The notes: a model not told the origin generated them from the sequence alone. DNA of 64,000 bases from Gynuella sunshinyii YC6258 (GCF_000940805.1 NZ_CP007142.1:4192593-4256592); one strand, 5' to 3'. Positions 16,729-26,312 are shown, counted from the first letter of the stretch. Made by a program: numbers and translations.

Positions 16729-17319
16729 ATGGCAACCAGATTTACCGCAGGATTATCCCTGGCAGCAGCATCATTATTGCAAGCGGGCTGTAACACCGAA
16801 AATAATGAAGACTACCGCTGCCCGACATCCAACACTCAAGCACGGGAATTGATCGGCAACTGGCGACAAAGCTGCACAATTGTCTCCAATGGCAAACTGG
16901 CTGACGCAACAACATTACACGCTGTAACCCGGGCCTCCGGCAGTACTGGAAATCCAGGCTCAACGGATGGCAAAGCCTATAAGACCGAACTGAACTTCTC
17001 TGAAGATGGCACACTTCAGGAAACCTATATCACTTACTCCACGACAGATTGCAACAGCAATACAATTTCCGCCAAACAATCTTATTATTTCTGCTATGAA
17101 ATCGGCAGCGTATCACTGACCAACAGCTCAGAGTCTGCGGTTGAGCTAAATATTGGATCCGAAGAGAACACTGAATACTCCATTTTTCAGTTGGATAATG
17201 GCTTTCAGTCTCTGCGACTTGGATCAGCCGCAGCCAGCAGCTCACTTGAAAAAGACGGCACGAGTCCTGAACGCCGTTATGATGGTCTCGACAATAACAG
17301 TTATGAAAGCACCCTCTAA
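16729..17319 (+). CDS. Predicted lipoprotein of unknown function
   Basis: A 196-residue protein with a lipobox LLQAGC at about Cys22, so it should be lipid-anchored. The mature part is Ser/Thr/Asn rich. It begins NTENNEDYRCPTSNTQAREL, then GNWRQSCTI, and has further cysteines in DCNSN and YFCYEI, which may form disulfides. The central part resembles a small beta-barrel of the lipocalin-like domain seen in many lipoproteins (GNWR... LNFSEDGTLQETYITYSTTDC), but I cannot name a family. It stands alone between feoA and phnP. Confidence 0.6.
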   Translation: MATRFTAGLSLAAASLLQAGCNTENNEDYRCPTSNTQARELIGNWRQSCTIVSNGKLADATTLHAVTRASGSTGNPGSTDGKAYKTELNFSEDGTLQETYITYSTTDCNSNTISAKQSYYFCYEIGSVSLTNSSESAVELNIGSEENTEYSIFQLDNGFQSLRLGSAAASSSLEKDGTSPERRYDGLDNNSYESTL

Positions 17320-17588
17320 ATGCTCAAAACAGCTGACTACTTCCTTTCATATGAATGTCATATTTCAGGGCCATGATAACCGGAAATAATTGACACCATG
17401 GAAACAAACAATGTCCATTTGCGCCAGAAACCGGCACTTCATGCTGCAACAGCGCCTGCAGCAACGGCGAAGAGAATCTCAGGATATCAACCTGTCAGAG
17501 GCCCAAAAAACACATGCTGACACAAATACGGTAAGCAGGTATCTACCGGACTACATTCTATCTGCACGTCGAACAGAGACCCGTACCG

Positions 17589-18383
17589 ATGAAACTTACC
17601 TTTCTGGGAACCGGTGACTCACAACAGGTTCCGGTATACGGCTGCGAGTGCAAAGCCTGTCAACGCGCTCGTTTAATCTCCTCCTATATTCGTCGCCCAG
17701 CCTGCGCACTGATACAACATGATAATAATATGATCCTGCTGGATGCAGGGCTCACCGACCTAAGTCAGCGGTTTAATCCGGGAGATCTGAACGCAATTCT
17801 GCTAACACATTTTGATATGGATCATATTCAAGGTCTCTTTCACTTTCGGCGCGGTATGAATGATGTCATCCCGGTGTATTGCCCTCCTGATCCACAGTCA
17901 CCGAAAACATTATTTTCAGAACCTGGCATATTGGACTTTCAACCCACGGTAGAAGCTTTCAAGGTTTTCCAGGCAGGTATCTTTAATATTACGCCGCTCC
18001 CCTTGCTGCATAATCGCCCGACCTACGGATACTGTGTTGAATCACCCTCTCATCGGATGGCCTATCTGACAGATACCAGGGGCCTGCCGGAACAGAGCCA
18101 AAAATTCCTCCAACAGTGGCAACCGGAAGTACTGGTTATCGATTGCACTCACCCACCAGGTATGGTGAATCATCAGCATCATAACGATTTTGACGAAGTC
18201 ATAGAGATCGTACGCAAAATACAACCAGAAACGACCTACCTTACCCATATCAGCCATGCCATGGATTTATTTCTGATCGAACATTTCAAACGCCTGCCAA
18301 TGCATATTCACGTTGCCGTGGATCAGTTGACCATTCGCCTTGAAAATCTATCGGGCAACCTTCGCTCTAAACTCGGAACCTGA
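17589..18383 (+). CDS. phnP: PhnP-type phosphoribosyl cyclic phosphodiesterase (MBL fold)
   Basis: A 264-residue metallo-beta-lactamase-fold enzyme. It matches PhnP, which opens 5-phosphoribosyl 1,2-cyclic phosphate in the C-P lyase pathway. The N-terminus FLGTGDSQQVPVYGCECKAC holds the extra zinc-site cysteines of PhnP. The catalytic motif is THFDMDHIQG (the PhnP form of HxHxDH), followed by IPVYCPPDPQS, LTDTRGLPE, IDCTHPP and LTHISHAMD. The length is normal. No phnGHIJKLM genes are in the window, so its substrate here might be a cyclic phosphate from another source. No strong Shine-Dalgarno is visible. Confidence 0.88.
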   Translation: MKLTFLGTGDSQQVPVYGCECKACQRARLISSYIRRPACALIQHDNNMILLDAGLTDLSQRFNPGDLNAILLTHFDMDHIQGLFHFRRGMNDVIPVYCPPDPQSPKTLFSEPGILDFQPTVEAFKVFQAGIFNITPLPLLHNRPTYGYCVESPSHRMAYLTDTRGLPEQSQKFLQQWQPEVLVIDCTHPPGMVNHQHHNDFDEVIEIVRKIQPETTYLTHISHAMDLFLIEHFKRLPMHIHVAVDQLTIRLENLSGNLRSKLGT

Positions 18384-18423
18384 ATGATTTTGCCGTCGCA
18401 TATGACGCAGTCTTAACTATTGG

Positions 18424-18449
18424 GTTAATTGTTTGTTAAAAGCTGTTAA
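18424..18449. promoter_or_regulatory. Three GTTAA repeats upstream of the phosphomannomutase gene
   Basis: GTTAA occurs at 18424, 18435 and 18445, spaced 11 and 10 bases, one helical turn each. This is the spacing used by OmpR-family regulators. The same pentamer occurs upstream of the response regulator at 7005. The site lies about 100 bases before manB. Confidence 0.3.
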
Positions 18450-18546
18450 TTCACCCCTGGCAACAGATACTATACCCAAACCCGGAGACTGAGCCGCTAT
18501 CCTCGGTTCAGGCCAGGACCCATTACCAATCAATAGGGAGCAATCT

Positions 18547-19911
18547 ATGGCTGAGTTAACCTGCTTCAAAGCCTACGACATCCGTGGTGAACTCGGAAAA
18601 GAACTAAATGCCGATATTGCCTATCGTATCGGCCGCGCATACGCAGAATTCTTCAAACCTAAAACAATCGTGGTCGGCGGAGATGTTCGTGCCACGTCCG
18701 AGGAACTGAAACTGGCATTCGCAAACGGCATACGCGATTTTGGTGCAGATGTTATAGATATCGGCCTGTGTGGTACCGAAGAAATCTATTTTGCCACTTC
18801 TCATTTGAAGGTTGATGGTGGTTGCATGGTCACGGCCAGTCATAATCCCATTAACTATAACGGCATGAAGATGGTCAGGGAGGGTGCCCGCCCCATTTCA
18901 GAAGACACTGGCCTCAAACAAATCAAAACTCTGGCAGAAAAAAACCAGTTCAGTGATACCGGTAGTCGGGGAACTCTGACCAAACTCGATAATAGCGCCG
19001 CTTATATTGAACATCTGCTGGGTTATGTTGACCTTAAACAGCTACAACCGATGAAGATCGTGGTAAACGCTGGCAACGGTGTTGCCGGACCAACGATCGA
19101 CCGATTGGAGGCAGCTTTCAAAGCAGCTGGTGCACCTGTTGAGTTCATTAAGATCTTCAACGAACCTGATGGCACCTTTCCCAACGGTATTCCAAACCCC
19201 CTGTTACATGAACAACAACCGGTTACCGGGAACGCCGTTATTGAAAATCATGCCGATCTGGGAATCGCCTGGGATGGCGACTATGACCGCTGCTTCATGT
19301 GGGATTCCGAAGGTACGTTTATAGAAGGTTATTACATTGTGGGCCTGCTGGCTGAAGCATTTCTGCAAACCAATCCCGGCAGCAAAATCGTTTATGATCC
19401 AAGACTGACCTGGAATACTGTCGATATCGTCAAAGCCAACGGCGGTGAACCTGTTATGTCCAAGTCAGGCCATTCTTTCATTAAAGAAAAAATGCGTGCT
19501 GAGGATGCCATCTATGGCGGTGAAATGAGTGCCCACCATTACTTCAGAGACTTCTCCTATTGCGATTCCGGCATGATCCCATGGTTGCTGGTCATCGATC
19601 TGTTGTCACGCAAGCAAGTCAGCCTGACGTCGCTGACCCAACAACGGCTGTCCACATACCCGTCTCCAGGCGAAATCAACAGCAAAGTGAAGGATGCAGA
19701 CGCCTCAATTGAAAGAGTCTATAACGCGTTTAAAGCAGACGCGATTGTAGAAGACCGAACCGATGGCATCTCACTGGAATTCAAGGACTGGCGCTTCAAC
19801 CTGCGTAAGTCCAATACCGAACCAGTTGTCAGACTCAATGTCGAAACCCGTGGCAACAAGCAATTGATGCAGGAAAAGACTGACGAACTGCTGGCTCTGG
19901 TCCGGGCCTGA
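18547..19911 (+). CDS. manB: Phosphomannomutase (CpsG/ManB type)
   Basis: A 454-residue phosphohexomutase that interconverts mannose 6-phosphate and mannose 1-phosphate, the step before GDP-mannose in exopolysaccharide or O-antigen synthesis. Landmarks are KAYDIRG, the catalytic TASHNP with Ser98 (residues 96-101), the Mg site [17 protein letters not shown] in the sugar-binding domain, and RKSNTEP in the phosphate-binding domain. The sequence is notably close to E. coli CpsG. It has GGGAG before the ATG. No GDP-mannose pyrophosphorylase is adjacent; dual phosphoglucomutase activity cannot be excluded. Confidence 0.92.
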   Translation: MAELTCFKAYDIRGELGKELNADIAYRIGRAYAEFFKPKTIVVGGDVRATSEELKLAFANGIRDFGADVIDIGLCGTEEIYFATSHLKVDGGCMVTASHNPINYNGMKMVREGARPISEDTGLKQIKTLAEKNQFSDTGSRGTLTKLDNSAAYIEHLLGYVDLKQLQPMKIVVNAGNGVAGPTIDRLEAAFKAAGAPVEFIKIFNEPDGTFPNGIPNPLLHEQQPVTGNAVIENHADLGIAWDGDYDRCFMWDSEGTFIEGYYIVGLLAEAFLQTNPGSKIVYDPRLTWNTVDIVKANGGEPVMSKSGHSFIKEKMRAEDAIYGGEMSAHHYFRDFSYCDSGMIPWLLVIDLLSRKQVSLTSLTQQRLSTYPSPGEINSKVKDADASIERVYNAFKADAIVEDRTDGISLEFKDWRFNLRKSNTEPVVRLNVETRGNKQLMQEKTDELLALVRA

Positions 19912-19936
19912 TTCCATCCTTTCACTATCCGGTCGG

Positions 19937-21565
19937 TTATTGAGCAACCGGCCGCGGATTCGTTCCCACACCAAATAACAGGTCGAAAGTCGGTCCCAGA
20001 ATAACCGTATCAGTACAGCTGATAGGCTCAAGCTCCCCGGACTTAAGTTTTGGATAACGGCGCAGAGACTCTCCCAGCTGATACAAGGCTGTTTTAAGAG
20101 TACTGGCATACTGATCAATCATATATTGATATTCGCTACTACCAGACCGGGCAACCAGATCCGGATTAGGAATCCGATTGCGCTCAGCCATAAATCCCAG
20201 CGGAAAGACACTTCTATTGAAACAATTGGACTGCAGATGCTCACTCTTCGCATACGTTTCAGCCCAACGACTGACCGCTTTGATGCTCGAGTATACAAAG
20301 TCCTTTGGAACTTTAGACTTCAGCGCCTTCCGATAAAGTTGTCGTATGGACTCTGCCTTACCATATAGTTCCGGAAGATCGGTTGCACCAAAGGGTTTTA
20401 ACAATGCATTGGCCACATCTGAAGCAAAATCATAGCACTGCTGAGGAGAAAGTTTCGTAGCCTGCAAAGTACAAATATTCTTGACCAGATCCCGTTCCCT
20501 GACATTCTGAGTAACAATCGCATATGCCAACTCAGAAACGACCAGATCAGCATATTCATCCGTTTCAACAATACTTGCTACCATCTTACTGAACCCCTTC
20601 CTACGCGCATTCACCTTGCTCAGCTGCGCCTTCATAAGCTTTTTGGCTTCATCTAACGAATCAGGCAGGAATGCTTCATACCAGGCATAAACCTGATCCA
20701 GCGAAGCTGTGGATTGATATATCTGTAAATACTGAAGTTTCTGTGAAACCAGACGGGATACCAGTTCACTGGCAAATTCACGACCAATCTGCTGCCTGGC
20801 AATCTCTTCAACCTGACACTGCCCGGCAGCCGCCTCGATGAGATCAGCAAACAGACGATCAGATAGCTCTGCACACTCCTGCATGACAAAACTGTCTCCA
20901 AAGACAGCATTTTTATCCGGATTACAATGCTGCTTACTCATTGTCCACCCGGGACGGGACCAAGCAGTCAAAGATAGAGAGCAAACATTATACTGATCTG
21001 CTGTTTTCAGGCTCTGAGCCAAACGTTCAACCTGGGCAGAAGACAGCTGAATGTCTTTCAGCCTTGAAAGGATGGACTGGTAGATTTCGATACTTTGAAA
21101 AGCGTTCCGGCTCCCCCCTTTCAGCAAATCAATCGTTGTAGCTGCACTCAATAGCTCATTCTTTTTGGTAATCATGGCAACCTCAACCGTCATCTGATAA
21201 CCGGGCTCACTGGCTTCCCGATAGTTAAAAACGACAGGTAGTGAAATAGAGTTATCACGATTGATAAATGATTGCAGAGCCAGAACGTCCTGTTCCGAAG
21301 GAGCTGTACTGTATAACTTGACGGCAAGCATATTACGGGGATTGTAGGCTTTGGTTTTAACCGCGACCATGCCGTTGACCCCCAATACTTTATCTGGCTT
21401 GACAATGTTACCCTGATGCCAAAGCTCGACCCGGACAAAACCCTTTTCAACGGACACCAGTTTTAGCTCAGCGCTTGTAGAAGCCGCCCACACAGGCATG
21501 GCAATCACATATCCCAAGACAACACGAACAAGAAATTTTGCGAAAAAAATCAGGCGCCACCCCAT
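19937..21565 (-). CDS. Secreted protein of unknown family, paralogue A
   Basis: About 542 residues from the ATG at 21565, which gives a credible signal peptide (LIFFAKFLVRVVLGYVIA, cut near VWAA). The frame is open further up to 21649. The N-terminal 150 residues look beta-rich (AELKLVSVEKGFVRVELW, VKPDKVLGVNGM, EPGYQMTVEVA), and the rest is alpha-helical. Eight cysteines in the mature part align one for one with those of the next gene, including MSKQHC, which suggests conserved disulfides. I recognise no domain. It may be a paralogue of an undescribed family of periplasmic or outer-surface proteins. Confidence 0.75.
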   Translation of the reverse strand: MGWRLIFFAKFLVRVVLGYVIAMPVWAASTSAELKLVSVEKGFVRVELWHQGNIVKPDKVLGVNGMVAVKTKAYNPRNMLAVKLYSTAPSEQDVLALQSFINRDNSISLPVVFNYREASEPGYQMTVEVAMITKKNELLSAATTIDLLKGGSRNAFQSIEIYQSILSRLKDIQLSSAQVERLAQSLKTADQYNVCSLSLTAWSRPGWTMSKQHCNPDKNAVFGDSFVMQECAELSDRLFADLIEAAAGQCQVEEIARQQIGREFASELVSRLVSQKLQYLQIYQSTASLDQVYAWYEAFLPDSLDEAKKLMKAQLSKVNARRKGFSKMVASIVETDEYADLVVSELAYAIVTQNVRERDLVKNICTLQATKLSPQQCYDFASDVANALLKPFGATDLPELYGKAESIRQLYRKALKSKVPKDFVYSSIKAVSRWAETYAKSEHLQSNCFNRSVFPLGFMAERNRIPNPDLVARSGSSEYQYMIDQYASTLKTALYQLGESLRRYPKLKSGELEPISCTDTVILGPTFDLLFGVGTNPRPVAQ

Positions 21566-21924
21566 CGTTACTGAAATCACTCTATGACGAATCAGCCTCT
21601 CCCTCAAACTCATTATCAAAATACTGGAGAAACCGGCTATACGGAACAAACCGGCTAGTTTAAATTAAGTAGCGGCTCTTGCACTATTGTGATTGGATAA
21701 AATTGGGATCAACTACCCAGTTTAAACGGTACACAGAGAAGCCAGAACGCTTCCAATAACAGATTCAAACTACCAGCAACGACTCCAAGGTTGATTTTGT
21801 TCTAATTCTTAATCAGGCAGCTTGACAACTATTGAATCTGCCTCATCTTTAAACAACCATAGCATGAGACAACGTCTTCAGGTGCGCATCAGTCAGTCAA
21901 GCAACCCGCTGGAAAACCAGCAGG
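21566..21924. other. Intergenic region between the two secreted paralogues
   Basis: About 360 bases that contain the 5' sequence of paralogue A, the possible upstream start region to 21649, and its promoter. I see no RNA gene or clear terminator. Confidence 0.4.
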
Positions 21925-23538
21925 CTATCGACTATTGCTCAACAATGGTTCAAATGCTGAACTCAAAACAGCTGAATCAGTACAGCCTGCAGCACTCAAA
22001 CGTCCATCCCGAAGCTTAGGGTACCTCTGCAAAGAAGACCACAATTGCTGAACAGCACCTTCCATATTATTTGACAGCATTTCGACCATATACTTGTATT
22101 CTTCACTATTCCTTTTTTCAATCAACTCAATATTGGGAACCCGATTGCGAACAATCATAAAACTGAGAGGAAACAGGCTTCTGTTAAGACAGTTGGACTG
22201 TTCATATTGTGTACTGACGTACGTCTGCGCCCAACTTCTGACGTTTGATAGACTGGATTCAATCATCTCCGCAGGTATTTTTCCTTTTAATGAACTCTCA
22301 TATTGATGACGCATGTAGGCAGCACTTTCATGCATCTCAGACAAATCTGCAAAACCAAACGGCTTGATCAGTCCTTGGGATATATCAGAGGCAAATTCGA
22401 AACATTTATCCTCACCAAGATGAGGAGCCTGTTGTTTACACACGTCTGCCAGCCGGACCCGCTCACGAAAGTTATGAGTAACAGCAGCAACCACCAGTTC
22501 GGACACAACCAGATTACGGTACGCTTCACTGATAACCACCTCATCCATAAAGTTCCGATGACTATTTTTCTGAATGGCCACCCTGTTCATTTCAAACTCC
22601 ATAGCGCTCTTGACATCAGCAGTCTGAGCGGGTGAAAACTGATCATACCAGGATAAAACATTGGTCAGATCTGCGGTTGATTGATAAAAATCAGAATTCG
22701 TCACCCAACGGGAGACAAATCGATTCACCAGATCTTCGGCAACATCATCACTAACCTGTCGACGTGCGATATCGTCAATCTCACATTGCTTTGTTGCTCT
22801 CGCCAACAAATCTGAAAAAATCCGGTCCGATAGCTCAACACACCCCTCAGCCATATCATTGTCTCGTGATGTAGCCCCTTCACCGACAGAGCAATGCTGT
22901 TTACTCATCCTCCAATTAGGCTTTATCCGGGCGGCCAAGGCCAGCTTGCAAATTTCCAATTCACCTGCTTTTTTGAGATTTTCGGCCAGCATCTCTACCT
23001 GTTCTGGCGACAACAACATATCCTTTAGATGATCTAACAATGCATGGTATTCATCTGGACTGGAGAAGACATCAAGGCTGCTACTCTTATGCAAATCAAT
23101 AATCACAGACTCGGATAAGGTTACTGACGTTTGTGTCGTTACATCTACAGTGATAAAAAACGCATACCCAGGCTCAGTTGCAGTAAGGTAATCAAACTCA
23201 AAAGGAACTCTGATAGTGCCATCCTCAACTACGTACTGCTGCAAATGTTTCAGATAGGGCTTCATGGGGTCCAAACTGTACTGTCTGGAGACTCTGGTAT
23301 TACGCTGGTTGTAAACACGGGTCTGTATATTTACTTGTCCCTGTTTACCAAGCACCTTGGACGGCTTGACAGTTTTGTCATTACTGATAAATCGAATTTC
23401 GATATTACCACCGTTAACACTGACAATTTTCATCTCTGTCGACTTGGGCGAAAAAAAAGTAAACGCATTTGCCTGACAGGGAAACCATGTTAGGACAAAC
23501 ATAACCAGTAAATAGAAATGGACTTTCTGCACTACCAT
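21925..23538 (-). CDS. Secreted protein of unknown family, paralogue B
   Basis: About 537 residues from the ATG at 23538, with a signal peptide VHFYLLVMFVLTWFPCQANA. TTG starts upstream after GGGGGAG are alternatives. It is a full-length paralogue of the gene at 19937-21565. Matching stretches include MKIVSVNGG, TVKPSKVLG, RVYNQRN, TEPGYAFF, MSKQHC, CVELSDRIFSDL, DKCFEFASD, LIKPFGFADL, QSNCLNRSLFPLSFM and LQRYPKLRDG. All eight mature cysteines correspond. The arrangement suggests an ancient tandem duplication in which both copies have stayed open, so both are probably functional. The function is unknown. Confidence 0.75.
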   Translation of the reverse strand: MVVQKVHFYLLVMFVLTWFPCQANAFTFFSPKSTEMKIVSVNGGNIEIRFISNDKTVKPSKVLGKQGQVNIQTRVYNQRNTRVSRQYSLDPMKPYLKHLQQYVVEDGTIRVPFEFDYLTATEPGYAFFITVDVTTQTSVTLSESVIIDLHKSSSLDVFSSPDEYHALLDHLKDMLLSPEQVEMLAENLKKAGELEICKLALAARIKPNWRMSKQHCSVGEGATSRDNDMAEGCVELSDRIFSDLLARATKQCEIDDIARRQVSDDVAEDLVNRFVSRWVTNSDFYQSTADLTNVLSWYDQFSPAQTADVKSAMEFEMNRVAIQKNSHRNFMDEVVISEAYRNLVVSELVVAAVTHNFRERVRLADVCKQQAPHLGEDKCFEFASDISQGLIKPFGFADLSEMHESAAYMRHQYESSLKGKIPAEMIESSLSNVRSWAQTYVSTQYEQSNCLNRSLFPLSFMIVRNRVPNIELIEKRNSEEYKYMVEMLSNNMEGAVQQLWSSLQRYPKLRDGRLSAAGCTDSAVLSSAFEPLLSNSR

Positions 23539-24212
23539 ACCTGCACCTATATAAACCAATCTCAAGACTCCCCCTTCACAGCCGGCCCAAAATCCGTCAC
23601 TTGTTCTAAACAAAGTCTATTAACACCTGCTAATGCACGGTAAAAAAGGGCTTATAAAACAACCTCCTGCAGCAGCAGAAACCTGTTAAAAATAACAAAC
23701 TTCTGTTAGCGAAACTAAAGGTTAGTTAACATCATGAAGAATGAAAAAAAAAGATTATTTCCACAAAAACCCAAAGGATATAACCAAACTAATTTAATAA
23801 GAGAAGCAAACACAGAAAGAGCCTCCGTGCAGGACACACCTAAAACAAAGCAGACATATCAAAATAATACTTTAGTATTCTTTAAGCAAAGGGGACAGAT
23901 CATAAAATAATCAGTTTTTTTCTGAGCTACATCCCTGTAGCGGGAGCAAAGCTCTAAAAGTGCCTAAATGTCATATGGCAAATCACAGGCATTGTTTCAA
24001 GATTGGAAAAAGAACCTTCAGCTTTAATCGAAAATCGAGTCATACGGCAAAAAGCCATTTTTTGAAACAGCTTTTCAAAAATCGGATTAAAGGACAAATT
24101 AGAGCATGAAAAAATAGAAAAAGAACTTTCCTGGAAAGATAACATGAAGAACATCAACGATAATTACATTAGCATCCTTGCCTGCTATTCATCCTTTAAG
24201 GATAACGACCTA
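23539..24212. other. AT-rich gene-poor stretch
   Basis: The base composition falls sharply here and stays low to about 26.6 kb. It holds the upstream region of paralogue B, one short plus-strand ORF (23734-23910), and a Glu/Lys-rich plus-strand frame broken by one TGA (23958-24293) that could be a decayed gene. I recognise no repeat or RNA. Confidence 0.5.
23734..23910 (+). CDS. Possible 58-residue basic small protein
   Basis: Reads MKNEKKRLFPQKPKGYNQTN and onwards to a lysine/glutamine-rich end. An AAAGG lies 14 bases upstream. The composition follows the AT-rich surroundings, so it may be chance. No family is recognised. Confidence 0.2.
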   Translation: MKNEKKRLFPQKPKGYNQTNLIREANTERASVQDTPKTKQTYQNNTLVFFKQRGQIIK

Positions 24213-24563
24213 TCAGGTAAAAAGATTATCCAGAAGCTTCAAGCTGGTTTTACCCTTGGCAGTCAGACGATAACCAATGACACAAGGCCTTAAACCTTTA
24301 ACCAAAACCGGTTTTTTAAGGTTATAGCGCTTTACCATACCAGTATCGACTAATTTGGTGAGTTCCTTACGAATTGCCTTATCATCTTTTCCTGGAGGAC
24401 ACAGATCCTTCACAAGGCAATCATCCTTCTGGTCTTCTTTCTCCTTGGCCTGCAATAAAATGTATAACACAACCTGATTTATCAGTTTAATCTTTGATAA
24501 TGCGGGTGGATTTACCTTCTGCAAGCTATTCCACAACTGAGACTCTGTTTTTAATTTTGCCAT
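24213..24563 (-). CDS. Small winged-helix-like protein
   Basis: A 116-residue, lysine-rich cytosolic protein. AAGGAAGG eight bases before the ATG is a strong Shine-Dalgarno and the best evidence that it is real. KIKLINQVVLYILLQAKEKE and KAIRKELTKLVDTGMVKRYN, followed by GYRLTAKGKTSLKLL, look like the helix-turn-helix and wing of a MarR/PadR-like winged-helix fold. It is the only convincing gene in the AT-rich stretch and may be a regulator brought in with it. I cannot assign a family or target. Confidence 0.55.
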   Translation of the reverse strand: MAKLKTESQLWNSLQKVNPPALSKIKLINQVVLYILLQAKEKEDQKDDCLVKDLCPPGKDDKAIRKELTKLVDTGMVKRYNLKKPVLVKGLRPCVIGYRLTAKGKTSLKLLDNLFT

Positions 24564-25468
24564 AATCTACCTTCCTTTAAATTGAATTTATCCTACTATC
24601 TATTTTTGATTATTATTATGTACAACCCCGATAACATCATATCTCAACATTCGGGATAGTAAATGGTGATCACAATCCTCTGAATGAAAACTTGCCGTCA
24701 ATTAGTAGTAGTTTTCATAAAATGAATCACAATCTCCAAACCGACTACAACATAGAACATGAATTCTATACGTCTACAGACAAACTACACATAAAATATG
24801 TCGCTAACAGCATATTACACAAAAGCCAATAATGTAAATTGCTTTCCAGGAAAGATCCCTAAAAACCTGATTAGATTTATCTTGCTAACAATACTTTTTG
24901 CCGTTATAAAAAGGTGTTTTACCCTACATTAACCGGTTCAGCACAACTTTCCATTTCAGACCACCCCCTTCTTTTGAAAATATTTCAATTGCCAGCAAGC
25001 AAAGCAAATATGCATTATTAATTAGCAAGTAAAGGGCTAAAACGATACAGGATTCTCTCGATCCAATTTTGATAGAATAAAAATATATTTTTATATAAAA
25101 AATAGCTCTTTTAAGAAAACTAAAATAATCAGTATATGTCCCAGATCAATTTGCTATATCAATGGCTTTTAGTATAAATAAGTTACCTTGGATTATGACA
25201 GTATCCAGCATCGGTAAGGTTTTTTACTTATAGTGTTTTAGGGACAAACATGATACCCAAGCAGGAAAATTGATGTCATACCGGAGGATGAACTTCTTTG
25301 CGTTTCTTCGTAGTGGATAAAACTACTCTATTTTTAAGGTTTTTTTCCTGTACTGACCAAAATATATTAGGTAACCAAACCGGGAGAACTACACAATAGC
25401 TTTAAATAGGATGATTTAAAGGTGTGACTCAGTCATTCTGGTGATGACATGACTATCGAGTTAAGCCA
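24564..25468. other. 905 bases with no recognisable gene, AT-rich
   Basis: All frames on both strands are broken within about 60 codons. Homopolymer A and T runs are frequent. No inverted terminal repeats, tRNA or CRISPR-like repeats were seen. It looks like decayed or regulatory-free DNA between the wHTH gene and the tRNA-Ser. Confidence 0.5.
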
Positions 25469-25672
25469 ATGAAGGACGTATTTGCTCACTTGTTATGGTG
25501 TGGGAGTGGCGATCAAGGCAACAAGAAACTTCACAACCGGGATTTGTTGCTGTTTAAAAAACACCCAAAGAAAATGACTATCAAAGAAATGAACAAAGAA
25601 AGGTGCAATGGGCGTTTCAAGCAAGGATCAAAAATAGTTACCCCCTCTACTTCAGAGAACCCCCTATCTTAA
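25469..25672 (+). CDS. Doubtful 67-residue ORF
   Basis: Reads MKDVFAHLLWCGSGDQGNKK and continues Lys-rich. There is no Shine-Dalgarno and no family resemblance. The composition is less extreme than its surroundings, so a gene fragment is possible. Confidence 0.15.
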   Translation: MKDVFAHLLWCGSGDQGNKKLHNRDLLLFKKHPKKMTIKEMNKERCNGRFKQGSKIVTPSTSENPLS

Positions 25673-25699
25673 ATACCTCAGTAACTTTCTATCACCCAT

Positions 25700-25726
25700 A
25701 AAAAAACCGCCTTATGGCGGATTTTT
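25700..25726 (-). terminator. Intrinsic terminator of tRNA-Ser(GGA)
   Basis: On the minus strand CCGCC-ATAA-GGCGG forms a hairpin followed by at least six T. It lies 11 bases past the encoded CCA end of the tRNA. Confidence 0.8.
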
Positions 25727-25730
25727 AAAA

Positions 25731-25818
25731 TGGCGGTGAGGGAGGGATTTGAACCCTCGATACGTTGCCGTATACACACTTTCCAGGCGTGCTCCTTCGA
25801 CCACTCGGACACCTCACC
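25731..25818 (-). tRNA. tRNA-Ser (anticodon GGA)
   Basis: An 88-base class II tRNA on the minus strand. The acceptor GGTGAGG pairs with CCTCACC-type sequence, followed by G73 and an encoded CCA (25733-25731). The anticodon loop CTGGAAA gives GGA. A long variable arm is present. The T arm reads GGGTTCGAATCCC. Confidence 0.96.
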
Positions 25819-25865
25819 ATCAGACATTCAGAAGCCTACAAAGCCCCTGAATTTGAGCCGCGTAA

Positions 25866-25893
25866 TCTATATGACTTGGTAAAAAAACGCAAC
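25866..25893 (-). promoter_or_regulatory. Promoter of tRNA-Ser(GGA)
   Basis: On the minus strand, -35 TTGCGT (25893-25888), a 16-base spacer and -10 TATAGA (25871-25866) lie about 48 bases before the tRNA 5' end. Confidence 0.5.
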
Positions 25894-26052
25894 TCGTTTT
25901 TATCTATTTCTTAATAAAAACAGCAACTTATCTCTATTCTTGCCGGTCAAGACCTGAAAATCAGCCTAATTTCAGCACCAACCTAACCTGCAGCGCGCAG
26001 TCACTTCTATTGAAATCCCCCTTACCAGAACCCGTAACACAATTGCACGAGA

Positions 26053-26312
26053 TCAACCTTCCAGCTCATGGAAACTCTTTGCAGTCAGTCTCAAGCACTT
26101 GTACAAATGTTGAACATCAGTCATCCATTTCTGGAATTTTGGGGTATTTCCTAATATTGCTAATTTGCAATCAGGCTCTTTAATCCATCTAACGAACCTT
26201 GCTTCTCTATCAGAATCTTTCTGTATTTACTTTCTCAAACGATGACACGCATACCTTGCAGCCATTGAAATGCCTTATTCGATTTATAGACAACTTTGAA
26301 ATTTTTATCCCA
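26053..26312 (-). pseudogene. Decayed gene remnant
   Basis: The minus strand reads as protein in two successive frames. One frame has KNFKVVYKSNKAFQWLQG. A shift near 26265 then gives MAARYACHRLRK, one stop, then DREARFVRWIKEPDCKLAIL and FQKWMTDVQHLYKCLRLTAK to a final TGA at 26053. The composition is protein-like rather than random. The intact family is not recognised. It lies in the 25.8-26.6 kb gap, which has no intact gene. Confidence 0.4.

Noticed and set aside
17390-17617. 75-codon frame overlapping the start of phnP
   Set aside because: Overlaps phnP in another frame and its translation has no recognisable pattern.
21822-22019. 65-codon plus-strand frame at the end of the second secreted gene
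   Set aside because: Lies antisense to the C-terminus of a real gene and looks like a shadow.
23954-24157. 67-codon minus-strand frame in the AT-rich stretch
   Set aside because: No Shine-Dalgarno, Phe/Ser-rich translation typical of the reverse of Lys/Glu-rich AT DNA.
25731-25818. Attachment site for an integrated element at the 3' end of tRNA-Ser(GGA)
   Set aside because: No second copy of the tRNA 3' end and no integrase gene were found in the adjacent AT-rich stretch.
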